Source: Croceicoccus hydrothermalis (GTDB taxonomy: Bacteria; Pseudomonadota; Alphaproteobacteria; Sphingomonadales; Sphingomonadaceae). From it: DNA of 64,000 nt. Position 1 is the first letter of the stretch. Every line of letters begins with the position of its first letter. The notes under the pieces are model-generated. The model saw nothing but the letters and a program-made list of their open reading frames with translations. It was not told the DNA's origin and did not search any database. The translations under genes and the position numbers were made by a program. Below are positions 1-8,500 of this stretch, in pieces. Where the stretch lies: positions 186,001 to 250,000 of the forward strand of contig NZ_JAIQCI010000003.1 in the NCBI RefSeq assembly GCF_022378335.1. Reading direction: 5' to 3'.

Positions 1-176
1 TTCCCGTCCCACACCGGCGCGATGGAATTCATCGCCTGATCGCGCTCCACACCGGGAGAAAAGCTTGGAAAGAGCACCCCGATGCCGAGATCGAAACCGT
101 CCATCACGACATAGGCGAACACGGCAAAAGCGATGATGAACGCCCAGATGACGGTCAGGTCGAAATTCACGCTCAT
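1..176 (-). CDS. cydB: Cytochrome bd-type ubiquinol oxidase subunit II, 5' part only
   Basis: Only the first 58 codons are present; the gene runs off the left edge of the window. The visible N-terminus (MSVNFDLTVIWAFIIAFAVF, then YVVMDGFDLGIG) is the first membrane helix of CydB/CioB, with the typical DGFDLG sequence. The protein is the second membrane subunit of the quinol oxidase that reduces oxygen to water without pumping protons. Its ATG overlaps the TGA of cydA by four bases (ATGA), so the two subunits are translationally coupled and made from one transcript. Identity is secure from motif and neighbour; nothing can be said about the C-terminal part. Confidence 0.93.
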   Translation of the reverse strand, partial: MSVNFDLTVIWAFIIAFAVFAYVVMDGFDLGIGVLFPSFSPGVERDQAMNSIAPVWDG

Positions 177-1639
177 TCGCCGTCTCCCTGCGGGTGGCGG
201 GGCTGGTCGGCGATCGCCTCGCCATGGCCTTCGCCGGTGGGGTCCTGCGTCGGGCCGGGGGTGAACCCGGCACTTCGGATCGGGCCGTCGTCGCCGCGCT
301 TGACCCCCTCTTCGTGGGCATGCGGCGCGTCCTTCATCAGGTGCAGGATATACCACGCCCCTGCGGAAAACACGGTGAGATAGACGATGACGAAGGCCAG
401 CAGCGAAGTCGCCACCGCCGGCGCGTCGAGCGGGCTCGCCGCCTCCGACGTGCGCATCAGATTGTAGATGACATAGGGCTGCCGCCCCACCTCCGTCGTG
501 ACCCAGCCGGCGATGACCGCCACGAACCCCGACGGCGCCATGACGAGCGCCGCCCGGTGCAACGGTTTCCAGTCGTAAAGTCGCTTGCGATAGCGCGCGA
601 AAAGGCTCCACAGCCCGAGGCCCAGCATCGCGAAACCGATGCCCACCATGATGCGAAACGACCAGAACACGATTGCGACCGGCGGTTGTTCATCGTCGGG
701 AATGGTGTCCAGCCCGGCCAGCGGCGCATCGAGGCTGTGCTTGAGGATGAGCGAGGACAGTTTGGGAATGCCGATCGCATAATCGAGCGTCTGCGTCTCG
801 TCATCGGGGATGCCGAAGATGTAGAGCGGCGCGCCGTCCGGATGGCTTTCGTAATGCCCCTCCATCGCCATCACCTTCTGCGGCTGATGCTCCATGGTGT
901 TGAGCCCGTGCATGTCGCCGGCAAAGATCTGCACCGGCGCGACGAGCGCGGCCATCCACATCGCCATTGAAAACATCTTGCGCGCATGGGCGTTGGCGCG
1001 GTCCTTGAGCAGGTGCCACGCCCCCACCCCGCCCACGACGAAGGCGGTGGTGAGATAGGCCGCGATCACCGTGTGCACGAGGCGGTAGGGGAAGGAGGGA
1101 TTGAACACGATGTCCCACCAGCTTGCGCCCGGCAGGAATTGCCCGTTGGCGCCCATTTCGAACCCGGTCGGCGTCTGCATCCAGCTGTTGACCGACAGGA
1201 TCCAGAACGCGGAGATGAACGTGCCGAACGCCACCATGCATGTGGCCGCGAAATGCAGCTTGCGCCCCACCCGCTCCATCCCGAAGAGCATCACGCCGAG
1301 AAAGCCCGCCTCCAGGAAAAAGGCGGTCAGCACCTCATACGCCATCAACGGCCCGATCACGGGCCCCGCCCTGTCGGAATAGACCGACCAGTTGGTCCCG
1401 AACTGATACGACATCACGATGCCGGACACGACGCCCATGGCAAACGCGATGGCAAAGATCTTCAGCCAGTATTTGAACAGGTCGAGATAAAGCGATTTCC
1501 CGGTTTTAAGCCACAACCCTTCGAGCACTGCCAGAAAGCTCGCCAGCCCGATGGAAAAGGCGGGGAAAATGAAATGGAAGCTCACGGTGAAGGCGAATTG
1601 GATCCGGGCCAGCACCAGCGCATCGAAATTGTCGAACAT
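173..1639 (-). CDS. cydA: Cytochrome bd-type (CioA-like) ubiquinol oxidase subunit I
   Basis: 488-residue membrane protein that carries the haems and quinol site of a bd-type oxidase in the inner membrane. The N-terminus MFDNFDALVLARIQFAFTVS is typical, with the haem-ligand His in SFHFIFP and the conserved GRQPY segment near residue 400. The length, shorter than E. coli CydA (about 520), fits the short-Q-loop, cyanide-insensitive CioA branch; that subgroup is inference. The open frame extends 53 codons further upstream, but the ATG at 1639 follows an AGGAAAGAG ribosome site and begins the family's normal N-terminus. Followed by cydB with an ATGA overlap. A repeat-rich segment at 1811-1859 may regulate it. 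Confidence 0.95.
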   Translation of the reverse strand: MFDNFDALVLARIQFAFTVSFHFIFPAFSIGLASFLAVLEGLWLKTGKSLYLDLFKYWLKIFAIAFAMGVVSGIVMSYQFGTNWSVYSDRAGPVIGPLMAYEVLTAFFLEAGFLGVMLFGMERVGRKLHFAATCMVAFGTFISAFWILSVNSWMQTPTGFEMGANGQFLPGASWWDIVFNPSFPYRLVHTVIAAYLTTAFVVGGVGAWHLLKDRANAHARKMFSMAMWMAALVAPVQIFAGDMHGLNTMEHQPQKVMAMEGHYESHPDGAPLYIFGIPDDETQTLDYAIGIPKLSSLILKHSLDAPLAGLDTIPDDEQPPVAIVFWSFRIMVGIGFAMLGLGLWSLFARYRKRLYDWKPLHRAALVMAPSGFVAVIAGWVTTEVGRQPYVIYNLMRTSEAASPLDAPAVATSLLAFVIVYLTVFSAGAWYILHLMKDAPHAHEEGVKRGDDGPIRSAGFTPGPTQDPTGEGHGEAIADQPRHPQGDGE

Positions 1640-1810
1640 GGGTTCGCTCTTTCCTGACACCGGCGATTCGCGTGGGCAAATTCGGGGCGCATCGGGGCGC
1701 GCATGGCCATCAGGCCGGTGCCTTCGCACGATCAGGGCCGCGCATTCCCGGCTGCAGACATCGTGCAACCGCCCCTCCCATCGCGCATTCGCGGGCAAGT
1801 TTCAAACCCC

Positions 1811-1859
1811 AAAACGACAATCGCGGTTGCGCAAAACGACAGTCGTACGGGTTTTGCGC
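1811..1859. promoter_or_regulatory. Candidate operator between cydAB and the kyn genes: direct and inverted repeats
   Basis: AAAACGACA occurs at 1811-1819 and again at 1833-1841, exactly 22 bp apart. GCGCAAAAC at 1829-1837 is mirrored by GTTTTGCGC at 1851-1859, a perfect 9-bp inverted repeat, also with 22 bp between arm starts. Spacing of about two helical turns suggests protein bound on one face of the DNA. The element lies about 170 bp upstream of cydA and immediately upstream of the divergent hydrolase gene. No canonical FNR box was seen here. The binding factor is unknown; the stem could also act as RNA. Confidence 0.4.
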
Positions 1860-1865
1860 TTGTGC

Positions 1866-2747
1866 ATGCGGCCCGCCATCGCGCACATGCCGGGCATGGA
1901 ATGGCCCGACCTGCTTCACCGCCCCCGCCCGCTCCCCGACCGGCGCATCGCCTATGGCCGCGACAGGTTGCAGCATGTCGATGTCTGGCTTCCGCGCGCA
2001 CGACCCCGAAGCGCGGCGGGCCATCCGGTCGTGGTGATGGTGCATGGCGGATGCTGGCAGACAGATGTCGCGCGGGCGGGCATCATGAATTACATCGCCG
2101 ACGACCTGCGCGGGCGCGGGATCGCGGTGTGGAACCTCGAATATCGGGGCGTGGACCGCTCCGGTGGCGGTTATCCCGGCACGTTTCGCGATGTCGCGCG
2201 CGGGGCCAACATGCTGCGCGAACGGGGTGCTGCGCTGGGCATCGATACGGCGGCGCGCACGGTGTTCGGCCATTCGGCGGGCGGGCATCTGGCGCTGTGG
2301 CTGGCGGCGCGGCACGTGATCGCGCGCGGCGGTCCGCTGTTTCATCCCGATCCGCTGCGGTTCGACACCGCCATTTGCGCAGGCGGGCCGCCCGATTTGC
2401 GCGCGGCGCGGGTTGCGCCCGGCAATACCTGCGGGACGGAGGCGGTCGATGCGCTGCTTGGCGCGGACGTTCGCGATGCGGCGGACATGTTCGCCGATTG
2501 CTCGCCCGCCGACATGATGCCCTTCGCTACGCATCAGGTGCTCATCAACACGGGCAAGGATCATATCGCACCGCCGTCCTTCGCCGCGGCCTATGCCGCG
2601 AAGGCCGATGCGGCAGGCGCAGAGGTGACCTGCGTCACCGTCCCGGACGAGGGGCATGTCGAACTGATCACGCCGGGCACGGCGGCGTGGGGGGCGGCGT
2701 GCGAGGCGATATTTGATGCGCTGAAACCCGGGGACATCGCGCCATGA
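1866..2747 (+). CDS. Alpha/beta hydrolase, probable kynurenine formamidase (arylformamidase)
   Basis: About 293 residues. It carries the HGGxW oxyanion motif of the animal/yeast-type kynurenine formamidases (VMVHGGCW), the nucleophile elbow GHSAGG, and a late acid/His pair with the His in DEGHVEL. The neighbour is kynureninase, overlapping by ATGA, so hydrolysis of N-formylkynurenine to kynurenine and formate is the natural reading. It differs from the metal-dependent KynB common in bacteria, so the symbol is left blank. No tryptophan 2,3-dioxygenase is in the window. No strong ribosome site is visible; ATGs at 1887 and 1896 are alternative starts. A general esterase role cannot be excluded. 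Confidence 0.78.
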   Translation: MRPAIAHMPGMEWPDLLHRPRPLPDRRIAYGRDRLQHVDVWLPRARPRSAAGHPVVVMVHGGCWQTDVARAGIMNYIADDLRGRGIAVWNLEYRGVDRSGGGYPGTFRDVARGANMLRERGAALGIDTAARTVFGHSAGGHLALWLAARHVIARGGPLFHPDPLRFDTAICAGGPPDLRAARVAPGNTCGTEAVDALLGADVRDAADMFADCSPADMMPFATHQVLINTGKDHIAPPSFAAAYAAKADAAGAEVTCVTVPDEGHVELITPGTAAWGAACEAIFDALKPGDIAP

Positions 2748-3970
2748 CCATGACCATCGACGAAGCGCGGCAACGCGACGCCGCCGATCCGCTGCGTGCG
2801 TTTCGCGCACGCTTCGATCTTCCGCCGGGCATCGTCTATCTCGACGGCAATTCGCTCGGGCCGCTGCCGCGTGCGACGCGGGACCGGGTCGCGGACATGG
2901 TCGACCGGCAATGGGGCCGCGACCTCATCGCCGCGTGGAACGATCATGGCTGGATCGACGCGCCCCGCCGCATCGGCGCAAAGATCGCGGCGCTGATCGG
3001 CTCGGCGGAGGACGAGGTGATGGTGGCCGATTCCACCTCGGTCAATATTTTCAAGCTGCTGACCGCGGCGGCACGGGCAAATCCGGGCCGCAGGGAAATC
3101 CTTGCCGAGGCGGCCAATTTCCCGACCGACCTGCATATCGCAGCCGGGGTGGCGGACCTCCTCGGGCTGACGCTCGTGACCGCGTCACCCGACGATCTCG
3201 CCGATGCGATGGGGGCACATACCGCCGCGGTCATCCTTCCCCATGTGCATTACCGGAGCGCCGCGCGATACGACATGGCCGCGATGAACGCCCGCGCGCA
3301 GACGGCGGGCACGCACATCGTCTGGGATCTGAGCCATAGCGCGGGGGCGGTTCCGGTCGATTCGTCGGGGTGCGGGACGATGCTCGCGGTGGGATGCGGG
3401 TACAAGTTCCTGAACGGGGGGCCAGGGGCACCGGCCTTCGTCCATGTCGCGCGCGAATGGCAGGACCGGCTCCACAATCCGTTGCAGGGGTGGCTCGGCC
3501 ACAAGGCGCCCTTCGACTTTGCCGACGCCTACGAACCCGCGCCGGGCATGGGACGGTGGCAGGCCGGCACGCCCCCGATGCTCAGCATGGCGGCGCTCGA
3601 AAGCGGGGTCGATCTCATGCTGGAGGCGGACATGGACGCGCTTTTCGCGAAATCGGCGGCCCTGTTCGATGCGTTTGCGGCGCGCATGGCGGAGAAATGC
3701 CCCGCCCTTACCCTCGCCTCCTCGCGCGAGGCGGAGCGGCGCGGGAGCCACATCTCATTTCTGCACGAGGATGCCTTCCCCATCGTGCAGGCGGCGATTG
3801 CGCGCGGCGTCATCGGCGATTTCCGCACGCCGGACATCGCGCGTTTCGGCCTGACCCCGCTCTATACCGGGTTCGAGGACATTGTCCGCGCCGCCGACAC
3901 CATTGCCGAGGTCATCGCGACCGGCACATGGCGCGAGGCCCGTTTCCGCAAGCGCGGCGCGGTCACCTGA
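2744..3970 (+). CDS. kynU: Kynureninase
   Basis: 408-residue fold-type I PLP enzyme cleaving kynurenine (or 3-hydroxykynurenine) to anthranilate (or 3-hydroxyanthranilate) and alanine in tryptophan catabolism. Family signatures are YLDGNSLGPLP near residue 33, STSVNIFKLL, WDLSHSAGA (the Asp binding the PLP ring nitrogen) and the PLP-lysine motif CGYKFLNGGPG with Lys near residue 221. Length is normal for the family. The start ATG overlaps the stop of the formamidase-like gene, so the two are coupled. It converges on the DUF2147 gene with 3 bp between stops. Confidence 0.95.
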   Translation: MTMTIDEARQRDAADPLRAFRARFDLPPGIVYLDGNSLGPLPRATRDRVADMVDRQWGRDLIAAWNDHGWIDAPRRIGAKIAALIGSAEDEVMVADSTSVNIFKLLTAAARANPGRREILAEAANFPTDLHIAAGVADLLGLTLVTASPDDLADAMGAHTAAVILPHVHYRSAARYDMAAMNARAQTAGTHIVWDLSHSAGAVPVDSSGCGTMLAVGCGYKFLNGGPGAPAFVHVAREWQDRLHNPLQGWLGHKAPFDFADAYEPAPGMGRWQAGTPPMLSMAALESGVDLMLEADMDALFAKSAALFDAFAARMAEKCPALTLASSREAERRGSHISFLHEDAFPIVQAAIARGVIGDFRTPDIARFGLTPLYTGFEDIVRAADTIAEVIATGTWREARFRKRGAVT

Positions 3971-3973
3971 GGC

Positions 3974-4399
3974 TCAGGACGCGGGTTTCCACACCTGCGT
4001 CTTGCAGATGAAGGCGAGGCAGCCCTGCACCTTGAGCGAGCCATTCGCCATGCGGCTCACGACCGCGCGATATTCGTTGCCGTCCTCGGGATTGTAGATG
4101 TCGCCGCGCCACACGTCGTCATCCGCGGTCAGACCCATGAGGATCGGCAGGCCCAGAATAGGCCGGCTCCGAAGCGCGGGATCGTCATTGTTGATGTCGC
4201 GCGCGGGCACGCCCTTCTTCGGGCGCAGGATCTTGTCCACCTTGCCGCACATGGCCTTGCCGCACGTTTTCACGGCCACGACCGCACGCCCGTTTTCGGT
4301 GACGTAGCGCCCCTCGATCGGCGCGGCGGCCCATGCAGGGGTGGACAGCGTCGCCAGCGTGGCGAACAACAGCGCGGTTTTCATCGAGAGTCGTCGCAT
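3974..4399 (-). CDS. Secreted DUF2147 family protein
   Basis: 141 residues starting with a cleavable signal peptide (basic MRRLSMK, hydrophobic core, cleavage after AWAA). The mature part has the DUF2147 pattern: GRYVTENGRAVVAV, two cysteine pairs (TCGKAMCGKV and GCLAFICKT), and W-x-G-x-IYNPEDG. These small periplasmic beta-barrel-like proteins are common in alphaproteobacteria and their function is not established. The ATG at 4399 is preceded by AAGGAG at good spacing; a second ATG five codons in is less well placed. It is divergent from mtnP, with about 28 bp between the starts. Confidence 0.85.
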   Translation of the reverse strand: MRRLSMKTALLFATLATLSTPAWAAAPIEGRYVTENGRAVVAVKTCGKAMCGKVDKILRPKKGVPARDINNDDPALRSRPILGLPILMGLTADDDVWRGDIYNPEDGNEYRAVVSRMANGSLKVQGCLAFICKTQVWKPAS

Positions 4400-4427
4400 G
4401 GGCGCTCCTTAACAAACGGGACAGGGC

Positions 4428-5315
4428 GTGACGATACGCAACACGACACAATGGCGCATCGGCATCATCGGCGGTTCGGGTCTATACGCGATGCCCGGAT
4501 TGAGGAATGCTGAATGGATCGAGATCGCAACGCCGTGGGGGCGCCCTTCCGATGCGGTGCTGACCGGATCATCGCACGGGGTCGAGCTTGTCTTCCTGCC
4601 GCGCCACGGGCGGGGCCATGTGGTGGCGCCCGGCGCGCTCAACGCCCGCGCCAATATCGACGCGCTCAAACGCGCAGGCTGCACCGACATTCTGGCGATC
4701 AGCGCGATCGGTTCGCTGCGCGAGGAACTGGCCCCCGGCCGGTTCGTGGTGGTGGATCAGTTCATCGACCGCACCGCGGGCCGCCCGTCCAGCTTTTTCG
4801 GGACGGGGATGGTCGCGCATGTGTCGATGGCCGATCCGGTCTGCCCGCGCCTTTCCGCCATGGCCGGGGCCGCGGTGCGCGACGCGGGCGCCGCGGTGAC
4901 CGAGGGCGGCACCTATCTGGCGATGGAGGGGCCGCAATTTTCCACCCGCGCGGAAAGCCACATGTATCGCGCATGGGGCGCCGATGTCATCGGCATGACC
5001 GCCCTGCCGGAGGCCCGGCTCGCACGCGAGGCGGAGCTGCCCTATGCGCTCATCGGGATGGTCACGGATTACGATTGCTGGCGTGAGGAGACAGAGGCGG
5101 TCGAGGTGGACGCCGTCATCGCGCGCATGGCCGAAAATGCCGAGATTGCGCGCGGGGCGGTCGACGCATTCGTCCGCGCGCTTCCCCCGACGCGGGCGCC
5201 ATCGCCCATCGACACGGTGCTGGACAGGGCGCTCATCACCGATCCGGCTTGCCGCGACCCGGCGGTGCTCGCCCGGCTCGACGCGGTGATGCGGCGCGTG
5301 AACGGCGGCGCTTGA
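4428..5315 (+). CDS. mtnP: S-methyl-5'-thioadenosine phosphorylase
   Basis: 295-residue nucleoside phosphorylase of the MtnP/PNP family that splits methylthioadenosine into adenine and methylthioribose-1-phosphate in methionine salvage and polyamine metabolism. It shows the phosphate loop IGGSGLY near residue 15, GTYLAMEGPQFSTRAES, and VIGMTALPEA, where the MTALPEA form is characteristic of MtnP rather than PNP. The start is a GTG at 4428 behind a GGGACAGGG stretch; no ATG gives a full-length N-terminus. Other methionine-salvage genes are not adjacent. A close relative acting on methylthioinosine is the only reasonable alternative. Confidence 0.93.
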   Translation: MTIRNTTQWRIGIIGGSGLYAMPGLRNAEWIEIATPWGRPSDAVLTGSSHGVELVFLPRHGRGHVVAPGALNARANIDALKRAGCTDILAISAIGSLREELAPGRFVVVDQFIDRTAGRPSSFFGTGMVAHVSMADPVCPRLSAMAGAAVRDAGAAVTEGGTYLAMEGPQFSTRAESHMYRAWGADVIGMTALPEARLAREAELPYALIGMVTDYDCWREETEAVEVDAVIARMAENAEIARGAVDAFVRALPPTRAPSPIDTVLDRALITDPACRDPAVLARLDAVMRRVNGGA

Positions 5316-5346
5316 AGCGGTCCGTTTCGACAATCGCGCGGCCGCG

Positions 5347-5556
5347 TCACGGCTCGCCCGCGGGCGGCTCCTCCTGCGCGGCGGCGTCGGTTTCGCTGCG
5401 CAATTTGCGGTTCGCGGCCAGCTCGGCATCGATCTCCCGCGCCTGCTTGCGAATATGCGCCTCCGCCTCCTCGTAGCGGGTGTCGAAATCCGGCTCCTGC
5501 TGGCACCCGGCCAGCAGGAGCAGCGCGACGAAGGCACAGACCCGCACCGCCCGCAT
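5347..5556 (-). CDS. Small lipoprotein at the end of the tam operon
   Basis: 69 residues. The N-terminus is a lipoprotein signal with lipobox LLAGC, the lipidated Cys at residue 18. The remainder is short, charged and predicted helical (EEAEAHIRKQAREIDAELAANRKL), ending in a Pro/Ala/Glu tail. The start codon shares one base with the tamB stop (TGATG), so it is translationally coupled to tamB. That placement hints at a role near the outer membrane alongside TamAB, but no function is known to me. Confidence 0.72.
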   Translation of the reverse strand: MRAVRVCAFVALLLLAGCQQEPDFDTRYEEAEAHIRKQAREIDAELAANRKLRSETDAAAQEEPPAGEP

Positions 5557-8500
5557 CAGTAATTCTTGCGATAGCGGATGCTGGCATCGGTGCGGCCCGA
5601 CCCGCCCGCCTGGCTCAGGATCGAGAGCGCCGGGGTCAGGCTGATTTCGAGCTGCGTCGCGGTGAACCCGCGCGCATCGGTGATCAGCTCGACATAGATA
5701 TCGTCGGTAATATACTGCCCCGCCGCGAGCGCGGTGCCGCGCCCGCTCGCCTCATCCGCGCCGAGAATCCGCAGCCGGTCGACCCCCGTCGCCGAACGCA
5801 GCGTGCCGAGCGGGTTCAGCCCGCCCCCCGACCCGCGCAGCGAATTGAGCGATGCAGCAAGCTGCACCGCCTGGATCGTGGAGAGATTGCCGATCGAGCT
5901 TCCGAACAGGATGCGCGACACGATTTCGTCCTGCGGCAGGCCCGGCGTCGAGGCGAAGGAAATCTGCGGATCCATGGCCCGGCCCGCGACATTCACGCGC
6001 ACGGTCACATCCTCGATCTCCTCGCTCGCCACGAGATTGAGCACCGGATCGATGGTGGACCCGCCGGTAAACCCGATCCGCCCCTCGACCAGCTCGAACG
6101 AACGCCCGGCAAAGCCCAGCGTGCCCCGGATGAGCGACACTTCGCCCGAAAGCCGCGGCGCGGTGCTGGTCCCGCCGATGGTGAGATCGGCGTCCCATTC
6201 GGATTCCAGCCCCATGCCCGAGACATAGAGCCGCTCCGGCGCGTTGAGATCGATGTCGAGCCGCAGCTGATCGAAGATGCCCGGCTGCGTCTCCGGCTCC
6301 TCGTCGCCGGTGATGCGCACCGGTCCGCGCGGCGGCTTGAACCGCACGCCGGTCAGTTCGGGCACCTCGGCGGCGCCCTGGCGGATGATCTGATAGCGCG
6401 TTTCGGGGAGCAGCAATTGCCCCGACAAAAGCGCGGTCTGTCCCGCACTCTTCGAGAGTCGCAATTGCCCGGTTGCCGATGCGCGGATCATGTCGCTGCG
6501 CGCGAGCCGCGCATCGTCGAGCGTGACCGACACGTCCATGGGATAGCCGCTGTCGGCGGCGAGACTGACATAGCCGCTCGCCTCCACCGAACCGTCGCCC
6601 GCCGTGGCGGTCATGCGCTCGATCCTGAGTTCGCTCCCGTCGAAACGCCCCTGCAACGCCATGTTGGTGAGCCGCGTCCCATAGGTCAGGTTTTCATAGG
6701 TCAGCGATTTGGCCCGGATGATCCCGGCAAGATCGGGGTCCGACACCCGGCCCGAAAAATCCGCCGCGACGCCGATGGGGCCGGAAAGCCGCTGATCCGG
6801 CTGTCCGGCGAAGGAGAACAGCGTATCGGCCGGCCCGTTATACCGAATGCCGCCCGACAGCGGCGCCATGAGCAGGCGCTGCGTCCACGGCCCCGCGCCG
6901 GGCGGGAGTGGGTTGAGCGAGGCGACCATGCGCCCGATGACGGTGCCGCGGCGCCGCATGACGGCGCGCGCCTCGCCCCCGTTGGTGAGCAGCTTGCCGA
7001 CGAAATTGATGTCGACCGGCTGGCTCACCGAGGCGGCAGTGGTGCGGGTGAAATCGTCGATCGACAGGCGGGCATCGGCGCGGGGGAAGGCATTCGGCCC
7101 GGCCTGCGCGAAATCGAGGCTGCCGGTCGCGTTGCCGCCGAGGCCAAGGCCCGGAACGAAGGCGTTGACGATAGCCATGTCGAGCGAATCGAGCCGGCTC
7201 TGCACCTTGATCCCGTCACCGTAAGTGCCGGCGAGGCGGAGATTGCCGCTCCCGAAATCGATGCGCGTGGGCATGAGTTCATAGCTGCCGTTTCCGGGCA
7301 CGATGCGGGCGGGATTGACCGTGGCGAAATCGATACCGCGCACCCGGCCCTTGACCGCCGCGCGCCACAATTGCGGCGTCATGTCGGCGTTGAGCGCGAC
7401 GCGGAACGGCACGCCGCTGGTCCCTTCGGCCAGCAGCTTCGCCTTGCCCGTGCCGCCGCGATAATCGACGGTGGCGCGCGCGGCATTGATGTCGAACGAA
7501 CCGTACCGCACGCGCGCCAGCTGCGCCGCGGCGACCACGTAAGGCTGATCGTAGAGCACGACGCGACCGTCGATCTTCGCCGAACCGATGGCGAGATTGG
7601 CCGGCCCCTCGAGCGTGGTATCGTTCGCGCGCAGGTTGAACAACGCTTCCTGATACCGCCCCTCGGCATCGAGGCGGACCACGCCCGTCAGCCCGCGCCC
7701 GTTGGCGAGCAGCCGCCCGGCAAACGGCCCCGCCGAAGTCTGACGCAGCGAGCCTGTAAAATCGATCCCGCCGAGATTGGCGCTGTTGATCTGCACCGTC
7801 GTCGCATCGCCTAGCCCCAGCGTGACATCCGCGGTCAGCGCGCCGTAATCGGTGTCGCCGGTGAGGTCGAGCCGGTAGCCCGTGCCATTGCCGGTCCCGC
7901 GAATCTCGGCATTCAGATTGGCAAGGCCGATCCCGAAATTGGGGTTTTCGGCGGTGATCGTCGCCTGCGGATCGGTGATGGTGCCCGCGACGCGCACGCC
8001 GACGCGGCCATAGGCATCGGTGATCGCGTCGGCATTGAACGCAATGCGCCCGTCGGTGCTGTAACGCCCGCTGCCGCCGGTAATGCGGACGAGCGGGGCC
8101 TCGAGCCTCAGATTGGTGAAATTGATGGTGCCATCGGGGGCATAGCGCACATTGGCGGACGCCAGCGCATTGCCGCCGAGGAAGTCGCGCACGCTTTCGT
8201 TTTCAAGCCTGCGCGAACGCACGCTGACCCGCCCGGCGAGTGCGTAGCCGCCCGCCTCGGTCCGCAGATCGACATCGGTCGTGATGTCGAAGATACCGAC
8301 GCTTTCCACACGGTAATTGTCGATCCGCCCGTCGATCGCGCCGGTATAAAGCCCGGTCGACATGTCGGCGAGCAGGATGACATTCGCATCGATCCGGTCC
8401 GACTGTATCCGCATGTTGTCGGACAGGATGCGCGGACCCTGAATCGCAATATCACCCGCGAGCCGCACATCCGCGAGCGTGCCGCCCGCCACCGTGTCGA

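Noticed and set aside
1640-1865. FNR box upstream of cydA
   Set aside because: Searched for TTGAT/TTGAC-N4-ATCAA/GTCAA on both strands in the gap; none found.
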